A stretch of 64,000 nt of DNA, from positions 745,297 through 809,296 of the forward strand of contig JAMWFC010000049.1 of NCBI GenBank assembly GCA_027475525.1, read 5' to 3'. Shown one piece after another: positions 43,407 to 54,079 of the stretch. The notes below the pieces were generated by a model. It searched no databases. It was not told where the DNA came from and saw only the letters and a program-made list of their open reading frames with translations. The DNA is from Macrolepiota albuminosa. Its lineage: Eukaryota; Basidiomycota; Agaricomycetes; Agaricales; Agaricaceae. Position 1 is the stretch's first letter, and every line of letters begins with the position of its first letter. Made by a program: the position numbers and the translations under genes.

Positions 43407-43440
43407 TGTCGTCTGGACGAACGCTTAGGTAATTGTTTGT
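43291..43440. repeat. Palindrome cluster CGTTCGTCCGGACGAACG
   Basis: A perfect 18-bp palindrome at about 43300-43317, set between ACGTAAT and ATGTAAT words. Variants follow near 43377-43397 and 43408-43425. A related half-palindromic string occurs near 29720-29755 and 33610-33650 (CGTTCGTGGGGACGGGC). May be transposon ends or subterminal hairpins. Confidence 0.5.
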
Positions 43441-43640
43441 TTGTCCATAAGGCATAAGGTAGCTTCTCTATAAACAACTGCGCATCTGTGCCCTGAATTT
43501 TCGTAATTGCATCAAAAGTTTCAGGAATCTCTGAATTTGACACATAGTCTCTGGAGTTTATCATAAAGTGCAGTGACCTCTGCATATGAGACATCTCTGA
43601 CTTTCTATGATAAAATATAAGACTGTGAAAAGCTCAAGAC

Positions 43641-43794
43641 ACCGTTCACCTTGAACCGAAAGTGTTTACAAATCTATCTCTGGAGAGATGTCAGGTTGTT
43701 GATCCGCAAAGACAAAGACCGTTCACCTTGAACCGAAAGTGTTTACAAATCTATCTCTGGAGATATGTCAGGTTGTTGATCCGCAAAGACAAAG
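43641..43794. repeat. 77-bp tandem duplication 12
   Basis: Copies at 43641 and 43718 with one G/A difference. Confidence 0.95.
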
Positions 43795-44539
43795 ACCGTG
43801 ATCAGTCATGAAGAGTGAAGTTTCCGTGCTTTGTACTGTGGGCAGAATTTACAAAGATCCTTAGTGCATCTTTCAACTGAATGATCTTTTGCTTCTGATT
43901 TTATAGGGTGCCGACTTCCATGATTTGGTAAATAAGAGATGATTAAAATTAGATTTATGTGTTTCAAGAAGGTTTGTAGATATAGTCAATGAGTTGCATG
44001 ACCGTCAGTCATAGTGACTTGTCATCTCACACTGTGCTTACAGTGTTGATAACTTAGTTCTCACTACACTATGTGTCACATTCAAGCTCCTCTCCTAATG
44101 TCCCTATTACACAAGTTTCATACTACATTCTACTAATCTTACTTACTCAGTCTCTTGTAGTTAGCTTGAATCTCTCGGCCCCGTTCTCAGAAGTGGGTTT
44201 TTCTGATGTTCAATAACTTATTTTCAGGACTTCAGAAATTCTATCCTTACAACATCAGGCTAGCATTCGCACCAAAAAAAATTATCGTATTGTAATAGTA
44301 TACATATAATAAAGCTCAAACATTGCTATTTTTATATCAAATTATGAGTTATGAACCTATAATTATCTGCAAGAAACGTACTTCGTGGGGCTGAAAATAT
44401 TATTGCGGATTACGAGGTATGAGAGCTTTGACTGGTCTCAGAAGGCGACAGCAATCGTGGACGAACTGTATGTTCGATGAATGAACACCGATAAGCAATT
44501 GACGACAAATAATACAATGGAAATAAATACTTACCTGAA
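43795..44539. other. Spacer, nothing recognised
   Basis: AT-rich, without credible coding sequence or strong repeats. Confidence 0.45.
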
Positions 44540-46805
44540 CGGGAAATAGTGTTTAATGTATCAGATGACAAGCGACGACGTTTACCACGGGAGAGAGCAG
44601 TTGATGTCGTGGAACGAGATACATTTACTTTAGGAGCGGAGTGTGACGAATTTGAATCGGAAGAGGTGGAATCTGAAGACTGGTGCATGCCTGCGTCGTC
44701 TACATCCTGGTCGCTTGACTCATCATCATTGCTATCATCCGATTCACAACCAGTGGAGTGAATGAGCCCGTTATACAAACCTGCGTCATTATCATGCTCG
44801 ATAGAGTCAAGTCGAGTCGAGATATGGGCAAGAGAAAACCCCAGCTCGGATGACATTTCCCTGTCTCCATAAACCAAGCCATCGAGCGGGACATTATCTG
44901 AAAATTATTGTCATACAACTTTGAATGACGAAGAAGCGAGTACGAACTGTAAAATTGGCATGAAGAAACAACAACGTCGTAAGTTGTGCCAGGCCAATAG
45001 AACGAACGTTGAGATGAAAGTATTGTCATACGTTTGAATGCATCCCATCCAGGACCACCCCTCATACATTTACACACGGATAAACATACGGTTGCCGGGT
45101 CTATCGATTTCATAGTATCGCCTTGAAAACCCGAAGTATAAGCTGCCTTCTTCAACAATATAAGGACATGTGCCTGATGCGCAGAAACACGCGTAAACAT
45201 CTTGAAATGCCTCATACCCAGTTATGGAACGACCAGTTACCGTGAAGGCTGTGTGTACGGAAATACCAATAAACTATTTTACGTGCCCTTGACCTGGTTC
45301 TTGATGGAGGCTTCAAAGGCCTGACTATCCTTTTGATGATCCGCGTATCCAGTTGATAAGTGCACTGTAAAGCTCGAAATAGTTGCAAAGAGAAAACAAT
45401 GCTAAGAACCGTCCCAAAGTACTATATCCGGTATATGAGGATATTTGCGATCTAAACAGTTAATATAGCAGTGTAAAAATAAATAGAGAATAAATAAACA
45501 CACCAATGACGCTGTTGTATGAACACTTGAAGTACTGGTAATAATACGCCAGCATACGAACTAATAGAGCATGCGAGGCTATTCCACGCTGTTGTATGAA
45601 CACTTGAAGTACTGGTAATAATACGCCAGCATACGAACTAATAGAGCATGCGAGGCTATTCCGTGGTCGGTGTTGGTAAGAACGTCGCTGCCTACAAAAT
45701 GGTGATACATTCCAATAATGGAGTCCATCAGAGTCGAAGCAAGATAATAGTGACCTCCCAAACAAATCGATGGAATAGGTGTTACAACACAATGCGGTAA
45801 GTTAGGTCGCATTATGCTAATTGTTAATTTTTAACACAAGATAAGGATATGAATGTATGAACAAACTTACAAGATATCGCCAGGTTCTAACACCACAACT
45901 TCTATATCCCATAAGTCCTCGTTGGATTGGTGCGATATATATTTGTCGGTAAATATATCAACAGTGCCAAAGTCCCGGAACGACCCAGACTTCGGTCTTG
46001 CGATATACCACAACTTTATGCCCGTCTCCACCTTTATAAATGTGCCAAATCCGTTGGAGTCTATGTGCCAATAATGATGGGCCGAACCAGTGGACGCGAT
46101 TGCCCAACGCATGTCGGAAAGCGGATATTGGTCAATAGATCTGCAATAAGAAGACTGACCATTAACTTGTGACCACGCATACCAATCGCCAGATATAGGT
46201 AGTAAGGGGAATGGATCATGATTAGCGGGCATGTAGAGTGCGCTGATTGCACATGAAGGCATAGAAGAAGCAGCAACAAAAAGATCACGAGGCGATCCTT
46301 TGCGTGTACGGTTAGTATCCAATAAAGTGAAATCTGATCGTAAAATTTCAGTGAAAGTACGCATCACAAGTATGATAACATACCGTGGATAGTAGTGACA
46401 CTATGGATATTGCATACAGATGACAAGACGGATTCGTTGAATCCCTTGTCAGAAACGTTGCATGCCTTCATTAAAACAGCAGAATGCGTTTTCAGTTGCT
46501 CAGCAATGGTACACTTGGTCGAATCGTAAAAATCGGCGAGCGCCATGACTTTAACCAAAGATGGTCGAGATAAACCTTGAATCATGGATTTGTCGAGTGA
46601 ATAGAACCATGTAAGATCCTCTTCGAGCTAGTCAAGCGTAAGGTAAGCACAAACAGACCAATTAATATGATATACATGAAATTGTGGAGTAAATTTATAA
46701 GTGCGATTTGTACTGTAAACAGGATACTCGACGGGACGATCCCCAACGACGAAGGTGACAATACTAGACAGGTCGATATCGTCATCTTTGAAATCTAGAT
46801 CCTTT
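44540..46805 (-). CDS. JmjC-domain (cupin) protein gene, multi-exon
   Basis: Minus-strand exons read DFKDDDIDLSSIVTFVVGD, then SRPSLVKVMALADFYDSTKC, then LRSDFTLLDTNRTRKGSPRD. The JmjC core follows: HHYWHIDSNGFGTFIKVETG (iron-binding His-x-Asp), KLWYIARPKSG, LWDIEVVVLEPGDI and, after an intron (GTAAGT at 45871 to TTAG before CATAATG), MRPNLPHCVV (second His) and GGHYYLASTLMDSI. Later exons near 45215-44900 and an acidic Ser/Asp-rich tail ending in KRRRLSS (44877-44540) probably belong too. JmjC proteins are Fe(II)/2-oxoglutarate oxygenases, and this sub-group is expanded in mushroom genomes without known substrate. A 77-bp duplication at 45509 and a possible TAG near 46634 (intron end or stop) leave its integrity uncertain. 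Confidence 0.7.
45509..45662. repeat. 77-bp tandem duplication 13
   Basis: Copies at 45509 and 45586, inside the JmjC gene. Confidence 0.95.
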
Positions 46806-48349
46806 TTTTTTTAAAAAAAAGAAAAAGAAAACAATCAGGCCATCAATAATCAAGCAGCATGAACAGAAAATTACAGTGTCTTCAAGTGTCAAATCGATGA
46901 GGGTGGTCGGCTTACTGTACTTTTCTTGCTGATTGAGTTTTTGCTGTCAGCTGAGTAAGTTCAATTACAATATGTTTTCTATAGTTTTGACACACCTGCA
47001 CTGAGTTAGGGAGTGGTGGATGTGTTGTTATGTTGAGCATGTTTCAAAATCCGCTCTAGCATGGTAAAATAGATTAAACATTTTAACATAACAAACACCT
47101 CACACCTCAAAATTCTGGATACACTATCTCTTATACTTATACTAGCACGACTCTCAGAAAGTTTAGTTAGTATCTCTAGTAATAACTAAATCTAGAACAA
47201 TTTGATTGAATCTGCTTTTCTCATTTTCCTGGTATTGTTGGCAACATCACATGCAAAGTTCAACTAAATTCTTTCTTTCCTTTTGTGAACTATTGGACTA
47301 TATTACAGTAGTATAGACCTTGATATATTGTGTAAAAGATCAATGGCTTTGTGTCTGGAATCTTCTTACAAAACTCTATTTGAAAATCACACCCTGAAGA
47401 TAACAGAACTAGTTGGAAGTTAACATTGTTCATGATGAGGAATCCATAGAGTGCTACCATGCACAGCAAGTGGGTTTTTCTGGTAGTATATGACACAAAG
47501 AACAGGGAAATGACCGAAATATATTAGCTATACATGGTACATGTAGTAATGGAACCAAGTTGTAGGACAAAAACGGCAGTCTACAAAAAAAATAGAGAAA
47601 GATGCCATGCAGCAGTCCTGCTTGAGCAAAGAGTCAAAAGCAGCTAATTCTGCAAGACTGCCATAACCTCAACGCAAAGTCCCCCCTGAAGGTTTGGGAA
47701 ATGCTTTCACTTCGAGATAGCACGGTTGACTACTTCATAAGTCTTATCAACTACATCAACAATAATATATACACAACAAAGTAAGATTATCTGCAATGGC
47801 TCGCACCTCCCTGTTTCTGAAGGGCTAAGAGAGTTCACCACCACTCCAGCCCTAGTCACCGGAAATGAGAAATACGGAGGTGGATCCCCAACTGAGCCCA
47901 ATGAACAACACAACGTCCCTCACACACCCTCGTCTCCTTATCTTCCATACAAAGACTCAAATGCTCCCGAGACCTGGAATTCGGAGGACTATTCACCATC
48001 CGTGTAACTAACAGCGTCAGTGGTAGCGCAGGAGATGATAACACCCAACAGCGCACAATACAAGGCCAAGGCTCAATCAGAAATGAAGTAAATATCACAA
48101 CCTGCTCCCTGTAGATCTATTTTAGACGAGAAATCATCAGTAGAGGATAATAACTAACAGAGCTCCTCACCATTGATAGCAGCCCCTGAACCAGAAGGCC
48201 AAATAGAACGACCAGTTATCTGCTCCAGCCGAGTTTCGTGGAAGTCAACAGATACCCACACCACGAGATTGCCATCTCGCAAGCATAACAATGTAGCTTT
48301 GCATATAGGCTCTTTTGAAAGAAGGGGCTTTGGAACAACCGGAGCACCT
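46806..48349. other. Spacer and LINE upstream region
   Basis: 46806-47590 shows no gene. From about 47600 composition becomes less AT-rich and the sequence leads into the LINE endonuclease; short frames at 47707-48360 may be remnants of LINE ORF1 or the region before the endonuclease, but no domain is recognisable. Confidence 0.35.
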
Positions 48350-50243
48350 AGATCTGAAAACTAATGGAACCATGTAAATTAAGTACCGAAAGACAAAGAG
48401 AAAATTGGAATTCTATCGGTCGAGGAGACCCACCTGTCAGATGGACGGAAGGAAGAGGCAAAGCAGCTCTTTGGTAAGAGATTGAAAATTTTCCACTCCC
48501 CTGACCCAGAGAACCCATCTGGAAAACGAGGAGTAGTAGTAGTGTTGAAAAAAAATCTATTGAAAGTCCGAGGTGCGGGATTGAAGGTGATTGTCCCGAG
48601 ACAAAGGAATCAATCAATTTTTTTGCAGTGTACGCACCGAACATCACTGAAAGTGATGGCCAAGATAATGGAAACTTCTGGCTTACACTGAATAACTTCT
48701 TTACAGATAACCTGAGAGTTAAGATAGATGTCATGGCCAGGGACCTCAACATGATGGGGAACGCCCAGGATAGATCTCCTACGAGAGAAGCAACTGAAGC
48801 TCTAGACCACTTCAAGTAAATCCTATACCTGAGGGATGCATGGAGAGACGCTTTCCCAACCAAGAGAGCCTTCTTCTTCATCAAAGATGCTACATTGTCC
48901 ATGTTAAGAATAGACAAAATCTACATGACAAACCCTCTCAACTTATCATCGTATGACTGGTCAATCTCACCCACTGGTATTCCAGGAACTGACCATCCAC
49001 TCATCACGATAACGCATGCAGAGGCCCAATTGTGGGAAAGGGAAAAGAGAGATGGATTATGAAAAACCACATAATACGTAATGATGGAAAATTCAGGAAA
49101 TATGTAGTAGAGTCTGAATAGAATAGCACTGGATAAAATTAGAACTCTAGGCAACAACAGATTGTCAGGAGCAAATCTCCAGACTGTATATATGAAATGG
49201 AAAAGAAACCTATTAACCTATGCAAAAGAAAGGAATAAGATCCTAGTGCCAAAGTATATCATGGAGAAAAAGAAAATCAAGTTGCAAAGAACCAGAAGCT
49301 AGATGACCCAGACCTTGACGATGTAGAGAAAACAGAGATGGTTAAGGAAATAACAAAGAAGCTGGAATCTCTTGAGAGGAAATATCACATGGCTAAAAGA
49401 AAGAAAATTGCGATTAAGAACAGGTTAGAAGGAGAAACAATGTGCAAGTATTGCACAACATCCAACAAACAAGCGGTCAATCCAGAGACGTAATATATGC
49501 CTTCATCATTCAAGAAAGAAAGCCCCAACATATCTTTGCCAGCATACAAGAGCAACTCAATTAAGATGGCCGAGATAGCCAGAAATTACCATAACAAACT
49601 CCAAAGTAAGCGCAAAGACATCACAGACCAAGAACATGAGGAGAAGACCCTAAAAGTTCTGGGCACAATCAAGACTTGCACATCGGAACAACGAAAAGAA
49701 GACTTGAGCGGAACTGCTGATGGCACTACAGCTCTCAAATAATAGCTCAGCACCAGAACCAGATGGGATTCCATACCAATTCTAGAAGTCCTTCAATAAA
49801 AAGTTTATAAATGACTCAACGCAGAACCTAAGGATTGTAAATCGTTAGCAGCCTCCCTCAAGGAATCCCACCTAAAAGGTTATGATATCCCAGGCCATGC
49901 CAAAAAGTTAATTGTGAACCTTTTTGCTGATGATGCGACTACGTTCCTATTGATGGAAGACAACAAGCAAGAAGAGCAGTAAAGTTTATGTGGGCTGGGA
50001 GGAGCTCCTTAGCTAATGAGAAAACAATGTACGAGCCCTTTGATAGTTGACATCAGAACAAGAAATAAAGCAATGTAGCTGAAATCTTACTATTCGAAAC
50101 AAACAGACCACTATGGGCCTTGGTGGCTGATGCAATCACAGCCGACAACACCCTCAAGTCGGAAGAAATAGTGGACAAGCAGATTAAGGTATCACCGTTC
50201 CTGCAATCATGGAAGATGAAGGTGACTGTGCACGAGGGGACAC
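48350..50243 (+). pseudogene. LINE remnant: APE-type endonuclease and RT fragments
   Basis: In shifting frames: EKIGILSVEETHLSD (Glu of the endonuclease), VVVVLKKNLLKVRG, YAPNITESDGQDNGNFWL, ARDLNMMGNAQDRSP (Asp-x-Asn site), KDATLSMLRIDKIYMTNPL and GIPGTDHPLITITH (final Asp-His). Then a linker with SNSIKMAEIARNYHNKLQSK, a SSAPEPDGIPYQF RT fragment and LFADDATTFLLMED with the RT Asp pair near 49930. The order fits Tad-like LINEs of basidiomycetes, whose endonuclease nicks the target. Many stops and deletions; the RT is collapsed. It ends at the E1b LTR. Confidence 0.75.
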
Positions 50244-51035
50244 TGTCAGGTTCCGCTGAGTCGGGGGCCTTCCGGGAAAGCAACGCCCTTACAATGTGGA
50301 CTTGACCTACGAATACTCAGGTGTCTGGAACTCCGGGGCTAGGACTCCGGGGTTCAAGACGGGGACAGGGGTAATCCCGAGAGAGGGAACTAGAGTCCGG
50401 GGGTTTTGAGTTGAGAGAAGCTGGAGGTTGGAAGGAGTTGAGTCGTGAACCGGAGGTTCTAAGACGAGACCAAGTTAGTAAATCAAGAGTCGCGAAGTGC
50501 GTACCAAAGCTTAGAGCACGCGAATACTAAGGCGTGCCAGTCAAAGCATACCAAACAAGGCGTACCAGTCAAGCAAGAGGGCACGCAATAACCAAGATAA
50601 TATCAAGACTAGCAAATACAGTGGGGAGCTATGCTATAAGTATTACGGGAACGTGTCTCGGGGTTCCGGAGTGTCTAGGATGACTTCCGGGGGCCATTGA
50701 GTAGCGGGCAGGGACTGTATACCAGGATCGCGCGTGTGGGGACATGCGATCAATTGGTGTGGAGGGAGTTGTGATGCGTGGTGCGTGATGCGTGATGGCC
50801 GGATGCGAGCCGCGTGATCCAATCGTTGATGGCAGTTGGTCCTGGGGTCCATGATGCAGGGGTCCCGGGGGGCTGGCTGATGGTGATCGTTGACGGATGA
50901 TGGCAGTCGTTGATGCGTGTGATGGCGGCGTCAGCAGCTGTGGGGGTGGGGTGCGTTGTGGGATTGACGGAAGAGGTTCCCGGATGGGGCTCCGGGGGTG
51001 TCCCGGGGAGGTTTCGGGGAGGAAGGGTCGTGACA
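50244..51035 (-). repeat. 3' LTR of E1b
   Basis: 792 bp, TGTCACGACC to GGAACCTGACA on the minus strand, preceded there by GAGAGGGGGGTGA. Keeps AGTCTTGATATTA. It abuts the LINE remnant at 50243. Confidence 0.88.
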
Positions 51036-51162
51036 TCACCCCCCTCTCAGCGCCGAGACCCTCCGAGGCGCGCGTAGCCAAAGGTTCGGACCGGATCTGA
51101 GCATGGGAACCCACGCCTGCCCTGCCACGTAACGAAAAAATTTTTACCATCAAACTCAACTA

Positions 51163-52522
51163 TGTCGCGAACACCGACGCATTCGCCGACGCCCCCACCA
51201 ATGAACGAGGTCGCGCCCCTTATGGCGTGGGGAGCCCGGGACGCACGTTACTGGGCTCGCCTTGACCGGGAGCACGTGGTGTGTTAGCAACGGGCCGGTA
51301 AGTGGCTTCATATCTCTGATCCCGGGGCTAACCCGGGTACCTAGTGCCTTCACTGCGCGCGCCGCAACGTGATTTGTTCATTCGAGGTCCCATCTGCCTC
51401 GTCCCAGCGTGACACCTCCGTGTGCGACGCCTGCCGCTTTAATCACAAGCGGTGTTCCATTTCGGCCCTTTGGAGGGCCTATTGTGTTTCGCGGGAGCAG
51501 GGTTGGCCCTTGGCGGGCATTACTCGGAGGATAGGTGTGGAGGAGAGGGATTGGGTTGTGGGAACGGCGGAGGTTCCAGAGGCGGCGCCGGTGGAGGCCT
51601 CTGGAGGCGGGGCTGGGGGAGGGGGGGTTGTCCGGGTGGGCGGCCGGGGCCGGCCCGTGGTCTTGATCACGCGTCGGGTGACCCGGTCTGGTGCCCTGGG
51701 GCGTGGCGGGCGTCGCCTAGTCCCTCCCTGGGGCCCTCCAAGAGGGCGCATCTGCCCGCGGAGACTCTGTCCCCGGCTTCCCAGACTCTGTCCCCGTCTT
51801 CCCCGGTGCGCCTCTTGCCGGCGACTTTTTCTCCATTATCGGGACGGCCGCTGGACATCGAGGTGAGGGCTCTGCAGGAGCGCCTCAAGCAGGCCGACCG
51901 GGAGGAGCAAGAGGAGGGGGTGAGGGAGGAGGCAGCGATCCAGAGGGGGCTGGAGGAGGATCGCGAGACTGCCCTCTGGGAGCTGGAGGAGGCGAGGGTA
52001 GCCCAGGGAGGAGCCGAGGCCCAGCTGGATGCTATGCGGGCCAGGCTGGAGCAGGGGGTGGGGATCCCGGCGCAGGGTCCCTCGGGTCCGGAGTTGGTTG
52101 AGGCCCTGCGCCAGGACGTGGTCATCGGGCGCATGGCCTCCCTAAGTGAGTATCTTCCTCTTCTCGCGGTTGGGTCAACACTGACATCTCCAGGCTGGGC
52201 TCAGGAGCATTGCCTGCTCCTAGATGGGGCTGCCACGGCGCTCGCATCCCTACAAGAGGGGCTCCGGTCAGAGGCAGGGGACCCCAGGGTGGAGCGGGGC
52301 CTGGACTTGTTGGGGAGGCTGGTGGTAGCGCACCGCCGGAGAAACATCCCGGCCCCGGGTTCATGGTTTGAGCGGATCCTGGATGAGGGCGAGCAGCTCC
52401 CGTCTTGGGACCAGCTGGCCGAGGAGGTCTGGCGCGAACACGGTCCAGAGGGGGTGGGGGAGGGGCTCCGGGGTTGGCCGAGGGGAGGGGAGGGTGAGGG
52501 TGGTTTGGGGTCCCAGCTCTAG
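51163..52522 (+). pseudogene. E1b antisense gene: cysteine-motif/coiled-coil protein
   Basis: Homologue of the antisense gene in E1. It starts with ATG 51163 (MSRTPTHSPTPPPMNEVAPL). About 370 bp present in E1 are deleted after REHV, joining directly to CVSNGP. A 47-nt intron at 51298-51344 (GTAAGT, CTAAC, CTAG) leads to CLHCARRNVICSFEV and VCDACRFNHKRCSISALW. A frameshift near 51705 separates this from the coiled coil (RALQERLKQADREEQEEGV, EDRETALWELEEARVA). A second intron at 52146-52193 leads to WAQEHCLLLDGAATALASL and the C-terminal domain ending at TAG 52520. Intron positions and the CVSNGP/CLHC join match E1, with synonymous differences. The paired CxxCx6C motifs suggest zinc binding; function unknown. 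Confidence 0.7.
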
Positions 52523-52767
52523 GGCCCCCCATTTTCTTGTTGTTTGCCCGTTTCATGCTCCGTAGTTGTAGCTATACTGTAATTCTAGAAAATGTATCTA
52601 CTTGGTTGTCGTACTCGAAATAGTGTAAGTAAATTGGCAGGGAAATGAGAAAGAGTACCCTGTCCAAAATCTGGGGCGCTACTGTGAAAAGGTATTTAGA
52701 AGGGAAAAACAGAGAGTATATGGGGGAGTTGAATCCCTGTTGAGTCCAGAGGCGGGGGTTACGCCCA

Positions 52768-54079
52768 CTACTGCCGTCTGTGAGTCCTGCGCCCGGGGTG
52801 ATCGTTTCCCAGGTGCCATCGCTGGAAGTCCCGGAGTTTGTCGAGGGCGCCTTCGAGGTTTTGTCGCAGTTCCCAAGTGTTGTCCTCCAGGCCGTATCCC
52901 TTCCACCATACGAGGAAGTGGGGTCGTCCACGAATGTTCCGGGAGTCGAGGATGTCTTCGACCTTGTAGTGGTACTTGTCCTTGACCTCGACCGGGGGAG
53001 GGGGCTCAGGTCGTCGTTTGGGGAAGGGATCCGGGGGGTGTCGTTCCAGGAGGCAGACGTGGAATACCGGGTGCAGGCCCTTAAGTCCCGGAAGGAGCTC
53101 GATCTTGTAGGTGTGGGATGAGACCTTCTTCAGAATCTTGAACGGGCCGAGGCGCTTGTGATCGAGCTTCAGGGAGGGCCGGCAGGTGCGGAGGTGGCGT
53201 CAATCTAACCATACCTTTGTCCCGGGGGTCCAGTCAGGGGTGTCCTCCCGCTTCCAGTTGGCATGTTTCGCATAGGCCTGGTTCGCAATGTCGATCTCTT
53301 TCCGGAGAAACTCGTGAAGGAACTGGAGATCCTGGGCAACCTCGTGGGCGGCGTGCGACGGGATGTCCCGGAGCGAGAGCATCAGTCGAGGGTGGTATCC
53401 CTTGTTGGCAAAGAAAGGCGATACCCCGGTGGCAGAGTGCGGCGTGTTGTTGTAGGTGAACTCGGCCAGGGGGAGCTCGGCACGCCAATTGTCCTGCAAG
53501 TAGTTGACGTATAACCGGAGGTACTGTTCGAGGGACTGGTTGACCCTCTCGGTTTGACCGTCAGTTTCGGGGTGGTAGGCGGTAGAGAGGTTAGTCTTTA
53601 CTTCAAGTGCCTTACACAGGGAAGTCCAAAACTTGGACACGAAGAGGGGGCCGCGGTCGGAGACGATGTCGTCCGGGAGGCCGTGCTTGGCAAAGACGTG
53701 CTCGAGGAACAGCCGGGCGAAGTCCGGGGCAGTATCCGTGGTGTGGCAGGGTAGGAAGATGCCCTGTTTGGTTAGCCTGCACACAACGACGAGAATAGCA
53801 TCGAACCCTTCAGATTCTGGGAGCTCGACGATGTGATCCAAAGATATGGAGGACCAGGGGCGTCACCCGACCGGCAGGAGTTTCAGGAGTCCGTACAGTC
53901 GGTGTCGGGGGACCTTGGCCTGGAGGCAGGGCTCGCACGATTGAATGTAACGGGTCACATCCTTCTTCAACCTTGGCCAAAAGTAAGTCCGGGAGATAAG
54001 CTGGAGAGTCTTAGGTATTCCAGGATGTCCCCGAGCTTGTGGTCGCGGTGTTGACGGAGGACGTTGTAGCGAAGTCGGG
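52768..54079 (-). pseudogene. E1b integrase and chromodomain
   Basis: Integrase from the zinc-finger region (RLRYNVLRQHRDHKLG; one-base deletion shifts it), then a 213-codon open core: LDHIVELPESEGFDAILVVV, VSDRGPLFVSKFW and [19 protein letters not shown] with the three acidic residues, [23 protein letters not shown] stops fall at Arg sites before the core (LPVG*RPW) and after VWLD. The chromodomain ([28 protein letters not shown]) ends at TAG 52768. It retains the segment deleted from E1 after VSDRGP. Confidence 0.85.

Larger units (their letters stand above)
34138..43440 (+). mobile_element. Helitron (rolling-circle transposon), broken
   Basis: Upstream region, then a protein with HUH-type Rep, Pif1-like helicase and an extra C-terminal domain. 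Ends are not defined: no terminal TC/CTRR pair could be fixed, although GTCCGGAC palindromes near 43290-43430 might belong to the 3' end. The reading frame is damaged by TGA codons at 36049 and 40712 and by one-base shifts, and appears further broken by 77-bp duplications that are probably assembly errors. Confidence 0.75.
50244..54079 (-). mobile_element. E1b: truncated inverted copy of the E1 family
   Basis: On the minus strand: integrase from its zinc-finger region, chromodomain, then the antisense gene (on the plus strand), the polypurine tract and the 3' LTR. The 5' half (LTR, gag, protease, RT) is missing; homology to E1 stops at about 54079. It lacks an E2 insertion, so it shows what E1 looked like at its interruption point. 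Confidence 0.88.
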
